Source: JAOUEA01 sp038249195 (lineage in GTDB: Bacteria; Actinomycetota; UBA4738; HRBIN12). Taken from it: DNA of 64,000 bases. Below the pieces are notes generated by a model that saw only the letters and a list, made by a program, of their open reading frames with translations, made no database searches and was not told the origin of the DNA. The stretch spans positions 1 to 64,000 of the forward strand of contig JBBRWM010000005.1 of NCBI GenBank assembly GCA_038249195.1, in the 5' to 3' direction. Position numbers and translations under genes: made by a program. Positions 8,914-17,256 of this stretch are shown here, piece by piece (position 1 is the first letter of the stretch; every line of letters begins with the position of its first letter).

Positions 8914-9636
8914 GTGAGGTATCGGGTGGAGCAGCTGGCGGCGCGATCCGACGTGTCGGTCGACACCGTCCGCTACTACCAGTCGCGCGGACTGCTTCCG
9001 CCTCCCGAGCGCGAGGGGCGCGTGGCCTGGTACGGGCCCGCGCATCTCGAGCGCGTCCGGGAGATCCGGGCACTCCAGCGAAAGGGGCTCACGCTCGCCG
9101 CGATCCGCCGGGTGGTGAGCGGCGAGCTCGGGGCGGCCGACGCCGACCTGGCCGCCGCGGTCGTGGCGGCTCGCGGGGATGTCGGAGCGGAGCCCGAGAA
9201 GCTCACCCTGGAGGAGTTCTCGGCGCGCAGCGGGGTGCCCGCTTCGCTGATCCAGGCGGTGGAGCGCGAGGGGATCAGGCTCGGGCGCGTCACGGAGGGC
9301 GACGAGCGCTACACCGTGGCGGACATCGAGATGGTTCGCACGGCGCTCAGCCTGCTCGAGTTCGGGTTGCCGCTCGCCGATCTGCTCGGCCTCGCGCGCG
9401 ATGCCGATGCCGCGATGCGCTCGCTCGCCGAGCGCGCGGTGGAGCTGTTCGACGAGCACGTGCGCAAGCCGATCCGCGACACCGCCGGCGACGACGCGGC
9501 CGCGGCCGAGCAGATGGTGGCGGCGTTCGGTGAGCTCTTACCGGCCGTCACGCATCTCGTATCACACCATTTCCGCCGCGTGTTACTCGAGGTCGCCGAG
9601 GCGCACATCGAGGAGACGGGGTCCTCGACCGCATGA
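8914..9636 (+). CDS. MerR-family transcriptional regulator with two MerR-like domains
   Basis: The 240-residue protein opens with a clear MerR winged helix (RVEQLAARSDVSVDTVRYY at 4-22, then RGLLPP). A second MerR-like helix-turn-helix, LTLEEFSARSGVPASLIQ, lies near 95-112 and is followed by helical segments. No metal-binding Cys cluster is present. GTG 8914 has a -10 box but no ribosome site. Its ATGA overlap with menG makes it the first gene of the menG-menF operon, so control of menaquinone supply is plausible but unproven. Confidence 0.88.
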   Translation: MRYRVEQLAARSDVSVDTVRYYQSRGLLPPPEREGRVAWYGPAHLERVREIRALQRKGLTLAAIRRVVSGELGAADADLAAAVVAARGDVGAEPEKLTLEEFSARSGVPASLIQAVEREGIRLGRVTEGDERYTVADIEMVRTALSLLEFGLPLADLLGLARDADAAMRSLAERAVELFDEHVRKPIRDTAGDDAAAAEQMVAAFGELLPAVTHLVSHHFRRVLLEVAEAHIEETGSSTA

Positions 9637-10331
9637 CCCCCGCCGAGCCCAACGAGCTGCCGCAGGGCGAGGCGAAGCGCACGGCGGTTCGCGGCCTCTT
9701 CGACTCGATCTCGCCGCGCTACGACCTCGTGAACCGGCTCATGACGTTCGGCATGGATGCGGGCTGGCGCCGGCGCGCCGTACGCGAGCTGCGGCTGCCC
9801 GGGCAGGCCCTCGTCCTCGACCTGGCGTGCGGGACCGGCGACTTCTGCCGCGAGCTCGACCGCCGCGGCTACCGGGCGGTGGGGTTCGACTTCTCCCACG
9901 GCATGCTCGCGAACGCGCGCACCGAGATGCCGCTCGTGGAGGCGGACATCCTCACCCTGCCCGTGGCCGACGCCCGAGCCGACGGCGTCACCTGCGGCTT
10001 CGCCCTGCGCAACGTCGTGTCGCTCCCTGGGTTCTTCGAGGAGATCGCCCGGGTCGTTCGACCGGGCGGGAGGATCGCGTTGCTCGACGCCAGCGTGCCG
10101 GATAACCCCGTGCTGCGGACCGGGCACGGCCTCTACTTCAACAAGGCGATCCCGATGATCGGCGGCGCGATCTCGGATCGCGCCGCGTACGCCTACCTCC
10201 CGAGGTCCATGGCCTATCTCCCGCCGCCCGGGGAGATGAGGGCGATGCTGGAGGGGGCCGGCTTCCGCGACGTCGACCGGCTTCAGCTCTCGGGCGGCCT
10301 CACGCAGCTGCTGGTGGGGACCAGGGCGTGA
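9633..10331 (+). CDS. menG: demethylmenaquinone methyltransferase
   Basis: This 232-residue class I SAM-dependent methyltransferase belongs to the UbiE/MenG family. KRTAVRGLFDSISPRYDLVN near the N terminus is the UbiE signature 1. LDLACGTGDF near 60 is the SAM-binding motif I, and the family pattern LRNV follows near 128. It performs the last step of menaquinone synthesis, C-methylation of demethylmenaquinone. It overlaps the upstream merR (ATGA) and downstream menF (GTGA). The nearby menF, menD, menA, menB and menE support MenG over ubiquinone methylation. Confidence 0.95.
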   Translation: MTPAEPNELPQGEAKRTAVRGLFDSISPRYDLVNRLMTFGMDAGWRRRAVRELRLPGQALVLDLACGTGDFCRELDRRGYRAVGFDFSHGMLANARTEMPLVEADILTLPVADARADGVTCGFALRNVVSLPGFFEEIARVVRPGGRIALLDASVPDNPVLRTGHGLYFNKAIPMIGGAISDRAAYAYLPRSMAYLPPPGEMRAMLEGAGFRDVDRLQLSGGLTQLLVGTRA

Positions 10332-11617
10332 GCCCGGCATCCCCGCCCGCACGGCCCTCGAGGCTGGGACCGGGATCCTATGCCCGGATCTCGAAACTGG
10401 GCTCCGCCTACGATCTCCTGGCCGCCTATCAGCCCGAGGGCGTCTTCATGGAGCGCGGGGGGATCGGCGTGGCGGGCGGCGCCTCACCGTTCGTCTTCGG
10501 TGTGGCCATAGCCGGCACACAGGCCGGGCCGAGAGTGCCGGGTCCCACGGAGCTCTTCGAGGGGATCGAGATCGTGGCGGCCGACGGGGGACCGCCGCCG
10601 TTCGTCTTCGGCTGCGTGCCGTTCGACCCCCACCGAACCGGCTGGTTCCAGATCCCCCGCCGAGCCGTGCGTCGAGACCACGAAGGGGAGACCTGGGCGA
10701 TCGACTTCGCGCGACCTGGTGAGGAACCCGCGCCACGGCCCACCCGGCGCTTCGTCGGGCGGGCAGCTCCGCACGAGCCGTTCAGCGGCATGCAGATCCG
10801 CCCCGAGCCGTTGCCCGATGCGTACGAGCGCGCCGTCGCGTCCGCGGTCCAACGGGTCCGCGCCGGCGGCCTTCGCAAGGTCGTGCTCGCCCGCTCCGTG
10901 GCGCTCGTCGCCGGACGCGAGCTCGACCCCCGAGCGCTGCTCTTCCGGTTGCGCGCGGCCGAGCCCCACGGCTACGCCTTCGCCGCCCCGGTCGACGGCG
11001 GGGCGGTGCTGGTGGGCGCGAGCCCGGAGCTGTTGGTGTCCCGGGCCGGGCGCGAGGTGAGCGCGAACCCGCTCGCCGGCTCGGCGCCGCGGTACGGCGA
11101 CGCATCCGAGGACGCCGCCTCGGCGCAGCGGCTGATGGCCTCCGCGAAGGACGGCGAGGAACACCGGATCGTCGTCGAGACCGTCGCGGCGACGCTCGGA
11201 CCCGTCTGCGAGCGCCTCACGTGGGACCCGGAGCCCGTCCTGTTGGAGACCGCGAACGTGTGGCACCTGTCCACCCGGTTCCGCGGAACCCTGCGCGACC
11301 CTGCGCCGCACGCCCTCGAGCTCGTGAGCCTGCTCCATCCCACCCCGGCCGTGTGCGGCGAGCCGCGGGAGGCAGCGATGCGGGTGATCCGCGACCTCGA
11401 GCCCGTCCCGCGCGGCGCGTACGCGGGCGCGGTGGGGTGGATGGACGCCAACGGCGACGGGACCTGGGCGATCGCGCTTCGCTGCGCCCGCATGCGCGGT
11501 GACGAGGCCCGCCTGTTCGCCGGCGCCGGCATCGTCGCGGACTCCGACCCCGCGGCCGAGCTCGAGGAGACGGAGCGGAAGTTCCGGGCGTTCCTCGACG
11601 CGCTGCGGTGGGGCTAA
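10328..11617 (+). CDS. menF: isochorismate synthase MenF
   Basis: The 429-residue protein has the chorismate-binding fold. Catalytic-region motifs include LRKVVLARS near 180, GASPELLVSR near 240, ANPLAGSAPR near 250, and the C-terminal segment with CGEPREAA, PRGAYAGAVGW and FAGAGIVADSDP. It converts chorismate to isochorismate, the entry step of the menaquinone branch. A salicylate-type isochorismate synthase cannot be excluded by sequence, but the menG overlap and nearby menD strongly favour MenF. Its TAA stop forms part of the -10 box of the next small gene. Confidence 0.93.
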   Translation: MSPASPPARPSRLGPGSYARISKLGSAYDLLAAYQPEGVFMERGGIGVAGGASPFVFGVAIAGTQAGPRVPGPTELFEGIEIVAADGGPPPFVFGCVPFDPHRTGWFQIPRRAVRRDHEGETWAIDFARPGEEPAPRPTRRFVGRAAPHEPFSGMQIRPEPLPDAYERAVASAVQRVRAGGLRKVVLARSVALVAGRELDPRALLFRLRAAEPHGYAFAAPVDGGAVLVGASPELLVSRAGREVSANPLAGSAPRYGDASEDAASAQRLMASAKDGEEHRIVVETVAATLGPVCERLTWDPEPVLLETANVWHLSTRFRGTLRDPAPHALELVSLLHPTPAVCGEPREAAMRVIRDLEPVPRGAYAGAVGWMDANGDGTWAIALRCARMRGDEARLFAGAGIVADSDPAAELEETERKFRAFLDALRWG

Positions 11618-11620
11618 GCT
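11615..11620 (+). promoter_or_regulatory. -10 box TAAGCT overlapping the menF stop
   Basis: TAAGCT begins with the menF TAA stop and lies 5 bases before ATG 11626. The short gap and lack of a Shine-Dalgarno suggest a leaderless start. Confidence 0.4.
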
Positions 11621-11625
11621 CGACC

Positions 11626-11826
11626 ATGGCCCGGGAACCGAAGCCCACCACCGCCTACCCCGTCGTCGTGAAGGTGGTCGCGGTGCTCGGGGCGGGACTG
11701 GGGCTGGTCCTCGCCGGGTCGGCGCTGGTCGGGGCCGGCTCGTTCGTGCTGCTGCCGATCGGCCTCGCGATGGTCCTGGTGAGCGTGCTCCTGTTCCGCC
11801 TCGCGCATCGCCTGATCGGCGGCTAG
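11626..11826 (+). CDS. small two-helix membrane protein
   Basis: This 66-residue protein has a short charged N terminus (MAREPKPTT) and two adjacent hydrophobic segments (about 11-33 and 37-58) ending in a basic RLAHRLIGG tail. No family is recognised. A GTG 18 bases upstream is possible but lies inside the menF end and -10 box, so ATG 11626 is preferred. Its TAG stop shares a CTAG with the stop of the convergent acyl-CoA ligase. Confidence 0.65.
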   Translation: MAREPKPTTAYPVVVKVVAVLGAGLGLVLAGSALVGAGSFVLLPIGLAMVLVSVLLFRLAHRLIGG

Positions 11827-13415
11827 GGAGAAGCCGGGGAGCCGCCGCGCTCGCGTTCCACCAGGAGGCGCCGCAGGATCTTGCCGCTGAGCGATCGCGG
11901 GATCTCGTCGATGAATTCCACGCGCCGCACCTTCTTGTAGGACGGCACCCGCTCGGATACGAACGACATCACCTCGCCCTCGGTGAGCCGCGCGCCCTCG
12001 GTCTTCACCACGAAGGCCTTGGGCACCTCGCCGGCATTGGCGTCGGGTGCGGGGATCACGGCGGCATCGGCCACGCCCGGGTGCTGAAGCAAGAGCGCCT
12101 CGAGCTCGGCGGGCGGGACCTGGAACCCGCGGTACTTGATCAGCTCCTTCAGCCGGTCCACCACGTAGAGGTAGCCGTCCTCGTCTACGTGTCCGATGTC
12201 ACCGGTGCGCAGCCACCCGTCGCCGGGGAAGATCCACTCGTTCGCCTCGGGGTCGTCGAGGTAGCCCTTCATGACCTGGGGCCCGCGCGCCCAGATCTCG
12301 CCGTTCACGCCCACCGGCGGGTCCTCCGCGTCGTCGGCCAAGGCCACGATACGGATCTCGGTGTCGGGCAGGATCAAGCCCACCGATGCCGGGTTCGCGC
12401 GCGCCGGATCGCGCAGCGGCGCCGAGAGCACCGGGCTCGTCTCGGTGAGGCCGTAGCCCTGCAGCACCTGGCAGTCCAGCCGCGCGCCCGCCGCCTGCGC
12501 GATCCCCGCGTCGAGCGGCGCCGCGCCGCTGATCACGAACTCCAGAGCGCTCAGGTCGTAGCGGTCGACGTCGGGGTGCTTCGCGAGCGCGAGCACGATC
12601 GGCGGCACGAGGCACGCGTAGGTCACGCGATGGTCCTGCATCAGCCGCAGGAACGTGTCCAACTCGAAACGGGGCATCGTGACCACGGTGGCGCCCCGCC
12701 AGAGCGCGAGGTTCACGAGCACCGTCATCCCGTAGATGTGGAAGAACGGCAGGATGCCGATCATCACGTCCCGCTCGGTGAGGTCGATGGCCGCGCTCGA
12801 CTGGACCGTGTTGGCCACGAGGTTGTGGTGCGTGAGCTGCACCACCTTGGGGAAGCCGGTGGTCCCGCTGGACATCGGCATCGCCGCGACGGCCGCAGCG
12901 GGATCGAGCCCGAGCGCGGGCGCGTCGGCAGGGTCGCCCAAGAGCTCCGCGAAGGCAGTGGTGCCCTCATGCGGCTCGCGGTCCAGCAGGAAGACCTCCT
13001 CCACGCCGGCCTTGCGCGCGGCGGGGAGCGCGCGGTCGAGGAACGGCTCGACGGTGAGGAGGAACCGTGCACGGGTGGCGTGCAGCTGCGAGGCGACCTC
13101 CTCGACGGACGCGAGGGAGTTGATCGTGGTGTTGGCTCCCCCCGCCGCCGCGACGCCGTGGAAAGCCACGGCGTATTCCGGAAGGTTGGGCGCGAAGATC
13201 GCGAAGACGTCGCCCGGGGCGAAGCCCCTCGCGGCGAGGCCGGCGGCCATCGCGCGCGCCATGCCTCCCAGCTGTGCGTACGAGATCGCGCGCCCCGTGG
13301 GGCCATCGATCAGCGCGGCCCTTTCTCCGCGCGCGGCCGCGTGCTCCAGCGCGAAGCCCGCTAGCGGCACGTTCGGGATGTCCACGTCGGGGAACAAGCT
13401 GCGCACGATGACCAC
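11823..13415 (-). CDS. AMP-dependent acyl/aryl-CoA ligase (4-coumarate-CoA ligase-like)
   Basis: The 530-residue ANL-superfamily enzyme carries the P-loop SSGTTGFPKVVQL near 175, the GYGLTETSP adenylate motif near 315, RTGDIGHVDEDGYLYVVDR near 415 and the C-terminal catalytic Lys in SLSGKILRR near 520. It activates a carboxylic acid to a CoA thioester; the substrate (fatty or aromatic acid) cannot be read from sequence. The start is GTG 13415 with AAGGAGG five bases upstream. An upstream extension of the frame overlaps a decayed GNAT gene and is not thought to be translated. It lies next to the men genes but is distinct from menE. Confidence 0.88.
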   Translation of the reverse strand: MVIVRSLFPDVDIPNVPLAGFALEHAAARGERAALIDGPTGRAISYAQLGGMARAMAAGLAARGFAPGDVFAIFAPNLPEYAVAFHGVAAAGGANTTINSLASVEEVASQLHATRARFLLTVEPFLDRALPAARKAGVEEVFLLDREPHEGTTAFAELLGDPADAPALGLDPAAAVAAMPMSSGTTGFPKVVQLTHHNLVANTVQSSAAIDLTERDVMIGILPFFHIYGMTVLVNLALWRGATVVTMPRFELDTFLRLMQDHRVTYACLVPPIVLALAKHPDVDRYDLSALEFVISGAAPLDAGIAQAAGARLDCQVLQGYGLTETSPVLSAPLRDPARANPASVGLILPDTEIRIVALADDAEDPPVGVNGEIWARGPQVMKGYLDDPEANEWIFPGDGWLRTGDIGHVDEDGYLYVVDRLKELIKYRGFQVPPAELEALLLQHPGVADAAVIPAPDANAGEVPKAFVVKTEGARLTEGEVMSFVSERVPSYKKVRRVEFIDEIPRSLSGKILRRLLVERERGGSPASP

Positions 13416-13447
13416 GGGGGCCTCCTTCGGCTCTGACGTTGGGAACG

Positions 13448-13639
13448 CTATGCCAACTCGTCGCCGCGCGCAGGCGCAGGCCGGCCGCCGTGCCATCGCC
13501 CGGTCGGCGAAGCCGAAGAACCGTGCCCGGCAGACCTCGAAGTCTCCTCGATGTCCGGCTCATCCTCGGCGCAGCGGTGCCACCGCAACCGCGCGAGCTC
13601 GTCCGCATCGTCGGGACCCGCGACGCGGATCGAGCTCAC
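13448..13639 (-). pseudogene. truncated, frameshifted GNAT acetyltransferase remnant
   Basis: The 63-codon frame starts as a GNAT N terminus (SIRVAGPDDADELARLRWHR), with a GTG that overlaps the menD stop (GTGA). After about residue 32 it drifts into Arg/Gly/Pro-rich nonsense and stops. In another frame the same stretch continues in a more GNAT-like way (DFEVCRARFFGFADRAMA), which points to a frameshift. The rest of the domain, including the acetyl-CoA site, is absent because the acyl-CoA ligase gene begins there. Confidence 0.6.
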
Positions 13640-15348
13640 GGGCGGAGCTCCGCGAGCGCGGAGTCGACGGCGTCCTGGACCTGTACGTGCTGCGCCCGGT
13701 CGAGGTCGGCGTCGACCATGACCTCCACCACCTGCACGCCGCCGTGCGTGATCGCGCGGGCGAGGGAGGGGCCCAGCGCCCCCGTGTCGCTCACGCGCGT
13801 GTGCGCGGCGCCCGCCGCCACGCACAGCTCGCCGAGGTCCAGTCCGTGGGGCGTGACGAACAGGGGTTCGAGCTCGGGTAGGTCCCGCTGCCCGAGGGAC
13901 GCGAAGATCTGGCCGCCGCCGTTGTTGATCACCACGAGCGTGAGGTGCGCGCCACGACGCGCGTTCCACAGCAGCGCCCCGGCGTCGTGCAGGAGGCTCA
14001 GGTCGCCGATCAACGCGACCGTGAGGACGGGCCCCGTCGGACGCGGCCCCGCGGCTGCGATCCCGAGCGCGGTCGAGACCAGGCCGTCGATGCCGCTCGC
14101 GCCCCGGTTCGCCAGGACCTCGAGCCCGTCGCGCGGCGCCATGGCCAGGTCCAGGTCGCGGATCGGGAGCGAATTGCCCACGAACAGGGTCCCGGGGGAC
14201 GGCACCGCGGCGGCGACGTCCCGCGCGATCTGCAGCCCCGTCGGCCGCCCGGATCGATCCAGTACGTCGTCGAGCGCGCGCCGCGTCGCCGCGTCGGCGA
14301 GGCGCCACTCCTCGAGCCACGGCCTCCCTGCCGACTCGACGTCGCGGAGGGCCTCAGCCAGACGCTCGGGGTCGGCGCGCACGCGCAGGTCCGCCCTGTG
14401 GTGCGGATCGGGCTCGAGGTGGTGGACGTCGACCACGATCAACCGCTCGGCGCGCGCCACGAATCGATGGGTGGCCCGCGTGGTCGGCGTTGCGCCCACC
14501 TGGAGGATCACGTCGGGTCGGTGCGCGTCGAGCCACACCGAGGAGGCGAGCAGGGCCTGGCCTGCTCCGAGCGCCTGCCCCGGACGCCGCACGTTCGACG
14601 TGGGCTCCGCGATCACCGGCCATCCCAGCCGTTCCGCCAGGATGGCGGTGGCCCCGGGGGGCATCCACGTGGCCCCCCCGATCACGACGACGCCCCGGCG
14701 GCCGGTGATCTCACGCGCTACCGCGTCTACCTCCCGGTCGCTCGGGGCGGGGTTCGCGTCCCGGCGTCCCGGCGGTCCGAGCGGCTCGCCCGTGGGGACG
14801 TCGAGATCCCGCGGGACGAGTGGCTCGTCGAAGGGGCAGTCGATCTGGACGGGGCCGGGCGTGACACCGCCGCACGCGCCGAGCGCGGCCCGCGCCGCGC
14901 GTCGCCACTCCTGCGGATGCTCGAGCACGGCAGGCACGGGCGGTTCGAGGTACGCGCGCGCGTAACCTCCGAAGAGCTCCGCCTGGTCGATCGTCTGGTT
15001 GGCGCCGGTGCCCCGCAGGTGCGGCGGCCGGTCGGCGGTGAGCAGCAGCAGCGGCATCCGGGACTGCGAGGCCTCCACCACCGCGGGGAACAACTCGGCC
15101 GCGGCGGTCCCGCTCGTGCTCAGCACGGCCGCGGGCCGGCGCAGCGCCTTGGCGACGCCCAACGCGAAGAACGCGGCCGACCGCTCGTCGAGGTGCACGT
15201 GGAGCTCGATCCGCGGATCCCGCGCGAGCGCGATGGCCAGGGGGGTCGAGCGCGACCCGGGCGAGAGGCACGCCGTGCGGACGCCGCCCAGCGCGAGCTC
15301 GTCCACGAGCCCGACCGCGCACGCGTACGCGACATCGGCCTGGCTCAC
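13636..15348 (-). CDS. menD: SEPHCHC synthase MenD
   Basis: The 570-residue thiamine-diphosphate enzyme joins isochorismate and 2-oxoglutarate to give 2-succinyl-5-enolpyruvyl-6-hydroxy-3-cyclohexene-1-carboxylate. Family features include LSPGSRSTPLAIAL near 28, RSAAFFALGVAKA near 56, STSGTAAAELFPAVVEA near 80, TADRPPHLRGTGANQTIDQ near 103, and a C-terminal TPP region (GNSLPIRDLD and VLANRGASGIDG near 400). GTG 15348 begins one base after the menA stop, so menB-menA-menD form one minus-strand operon. Confidence 0.95.
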   Translation of the reverse strand: MSQADVAYACAVGLVDELALGGVRTACLSPGSRSTPLAIALARDPRIELHVHLDERSAAFFALGVAKALRRPAAVLSTSGTAAAELFPAVVEASQSRMPLLLLTADRPPHLRGTGANQTIDQAELFGGYARAYLEPPVPAVLEHPQEWRRAARAALGACGGVTPGPVQIDCPFDEPLVPRDLDVPTGEPLGPPGRRDANPAPSDREVDAVAREITGRRGVVVIGGATWMPPGATAILAERLGWPVIAEPTSNVRRPGQALGAGQALLASSVWLDAHRPDVILQVGATPTTRATHRFVARAERLIVVDVHHLEPDPHHRADLRVRADPERLAEALRDVESAGRPWLEEWRLADAATRRALDDVLDRSGRPTGLQIARDVAAAVPSPGTLFVGNSLPIRDLDLAMAPRDGLEVLANRGASGIDGLVSTALGIAAAGPRPTGPVLTVALIGDLSLLHDAGALLWNARRGAHLTLVVINNGGGQIFASLGQRDLPELEPLFVTPHGLDLGELCVAAGAAHTRVSDTGALGPSLARAITHGGVQVVEVMVDADLDRAQHVQVQDAVDSALAELRP

Positions 15349-15349
15349 C

Positions 15350-16330
15350 TCAGCCCCCCACCACCCGGGCCGGGATCACCTGCTGGGCGTGCCAGAGCAC
15401 GAGGCCCAGGCTCATGAGCAACCCGCAGGCCGCGTGCGTGAGGGCGGTCCCGGTGAGCACCGGGATCAGGTCGCGGCCCCTCGCCGATCCCACGAGCTCC
15501 ATCGGCTTGATCGCGGGTAGCCAGGCCAGCAGGCCGAACAGCGCCCACTGTGTGATGCCGTAGCGTTCGTTCACGATGAAGATCGCCACGCCCACGACGA
15601 TCGTGAGGCCCGCGGCCACCATGCACGCTCGGTACAACGTGCGGGTCCGCGCGTCGCCGATCCGCACGGCGAGCGTGCGCTTGCCGCTCGCGGCGTCGGT
15701 GGCGATGTCGCGCAGGTTGTTCGCCACGAGGATCGCGACGGCGAGGAAGCCCATCACCGCTCCCGACCACCACGCCGCGGCCGGGATCGTCTCCACCATC
15801 ACGTAGGCGGAGCCGCAGGTCGCCATCAGCCCGAAGAACACGAACACCATCGCCTCGCCCAGGCCGAGCCCGGCGTAGGGCCGCGGTCCCCCGGAGTACA
15901 GGAGCGCCGCGGCGAGCGCCAGGGCCCCCACCCCGAGGACCAACAGCGGCTGCGTGGCGAGCGCGAGGGCGAGCCCCGCTATGGCCGCGATCGCCAGGGC
16001 GATCAGGGCTGCCGTCAGCACGGCGCGCGGACTCGCCGCACCCGTCTGCGTCATCCGGGGCGGACCGGTCCGCTCCTGTGTGTCCACGCCGCGCACGCCA
16101 TCGAAGTAGTCGTTGGCGTAGTTCACGCCGATCTGCAGGCCGGCGGCCACGAGGAGCGCGGCCGCGAACCGCCACGCGATCACGTGACCGGCGGCCGCCG
16201 TGCCCAAGATCACCGGGACGAGCCCGGCCCCGAGCGTTCGCGGGCGCGCCCCGCGCCACCAATCTTCGGCCGATCCCCGGTGCTCGCCCCCGGACGTTGC
16301 CCGCCCCCGGGCGGAGGGACCCTCGCTCAC
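15350..16330 (-). CDS. menA: 1,4-dihydroxy-2-naphthoate polyprenyltransferase MenA
   Basis: The 326-residue UbiA-superfamily protein has about nine membrane helices. The first prenyl-diphosphate-binding motif, NYANDYFDGVRGVD, is near 60. The second, NNLRDIATDAASGKRTLAVR, is near 205. It attaches the polyprenyl tail to DHNA. The start is GTG 16330, which overlaps the menB stop (GTGA). A longer reading frame upstream runs antisense-like through menB and is discarded. Confidence 0.93.
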   Translation of the reverse strand: MSEGPSARGRATSGGEHRGSAEDWWRGARPRTLGAGLVPVILGTAAAGHVIAWRFAAALLVAAGLQIGVNYANDYFDGVRGVDTQERTGPPRMTQTGAASPRAVLTAALIALAIAAIAGLALALATQPLLVLGVGALALAAALLYSGGPRPYAGLGLGEAMVFVFFGLMATCGSAYVMVETIPAAAWWSGAVMGFLAVAILVANNLRDIATDAASGKRTLAVRIGDARTRTLYRACMVAAGLTIVVGVAIFIVNERYGITQWALFGLLAWLPAIKPMELVGSARGRDLIPVLTGTALTHAACGLLMSLGLVLWHAQQVIPARVVGG

Positions 16331-17139
16331 GGGCGCCGGGGGAAGCGCCTGAAGTCGGGCTCGCGCTTCTCCTGGAACGCGTCGCGACCCTCCTGGGCCT
16401 CCTCGCTCATGTAGTAGAGCAAGGTGGCGTCGCCGGCGAGTTGCTGGACGCCCGCGAGCCCGTCCGTGCCTGCGTTCGCGCCCGCCTTCAGCAGGCGCAG
16501 CGCCAGGGCCGAGAACCCGAGCATCTCCCGGCACCACCGCACGGTCTCCTCCTCGAGCTCCCCGAGAGGAACGACGGCGTTCACGAGTCCCCAATCGAGA
16601 GCGGTCGCGGCGTCGTACTGGCGGCAGAGCAGCCAGACCTCCTTCGCGCGCTTCTCGCCGATCTGGCGCGCGAGCAGGTTGATCCCGTACCCGGCGTCGA
16701 ACGACCCCACCCGGGGGCCGGTCTGTCCGAAGCGCGCGTTCTCGGCGGCGATCGTGAGGTCACAGCACAGATGCAGGACGTGGCCTCCGCCGATCGCGTA
16801 GCCCGCGACCATCGCCACGACCGGCTTCGGGCACCGCCTGATCTGCACCTGCAGGTCGAGCACGTTGAGTCGGCCCACCCCGTGCTCGTCGACGTAGCCG
16901 TCGTCGCCCCGGATCTTCTGGTCTCCGCCGCTCGAGAAGGCATCCGTGCCCTCGCCGGTGAGGATGATGACTCCGACGCTCGGGTCGTCGCGCGCGGCGT
17001 CGAAGGCCTGGATCAGCTCCCGCGTGGTCCGCGGCCGGAAGGCGTTGCGGACCTCGGGCCGGTCGATGGTGATCTTGACGATGCCTTCGGCGGTCTCGTA
17101 GCGGATGTCCTCGTACGTGCCTGACGGGGTCCAATCCAT
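16327..17139 (-). CDS. menB: 1,4-dihydroxy-2-naphthoyl-CoA synthase MenB
   Basis: The 270-residue crotonase-fold enzyme closes the naphthoate ring of o-succinylbenzoyl-CoA. Markers are TIDRPEVRNAFRPRT near 25, FSSGGDQKIRGDDGY near 68 (MenB-specific loop) and VAGYAIGGGHVLHL near 110, followed by the conserved DAGYG, which carries the Asp typical of MenB. ATG 17139 is preferred since GGGAG lies 11 bases upstream. GTG 17151 is an in-frame alternative adding four residues but lacks a site of its own. A 12-base palindrome abuts the ATG. Confidence 0.93.
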   Translation of the reverse strand: MDWTPSGTYEDIRYETAEGIVKITIDRPEVRNAFRPRTTRELIQAFDAARDDPSVGVIILTGEGTDAFSSGGDQKIRGDDGYVDEHGVGRLNVLDLQVQIRRCPKPVVAMVAGYAIGGGHVLHLCCDLTIAAENARFGQTGPRVGSFDAGYGINLLARQIGEKRAKEVWLLCRQYDAATALDWGLVNAVVPLGELEEETVRWCREMLGFSALALRLLKAGANAGTDGLAGVQQLAGDATLLYYMSEEAQEGRDAFQEKREPDFRRFPRRP

Positions 17140-17151
17140 GTGACCGGTCAC
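17140..17151. promoter_or_regulatory. perfect palindrome GTGACCGGTCAC at the menB start
   Basis: This 12-base perfect palindrome ends one base before the menB ATG (17139, minus strand) and could be an operator or a small mRNA hairpin. It may be chance, since ACCGGT is not rare in GC-rich DNA. Confidence 0.3.
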
Positions 17152-17243
17152 TCCCAGAGTTTCAGCTCGGATGGTTGGCGTTCAGCCTACCGGACGCGCC
17201 CGTGACGCCCGAGCGTGCCTATCGGGTGGTGAGGATCGCGTGC

Positions 17244-17249
17244 TACCGT
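17244..17249 (+). promoter_or_regulatory. -10 box TACCGT, 7 nt before ATG 17257
   Basis: TACCGT lies 7 bases before the start of the secreted EEP-fold protein. No ribosome site is present. Confidence 0.5.
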
Positions 17250-17256
17250 CGCCGCG

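Noticed and set aside
6395..9073. Single 892-codon protein covering both glycosyltransferase genes' region
   Set aside because: Only the last 397 codons are protein-like; the rest is out of frame with the GT87-type gene, whose own frame is convincing.
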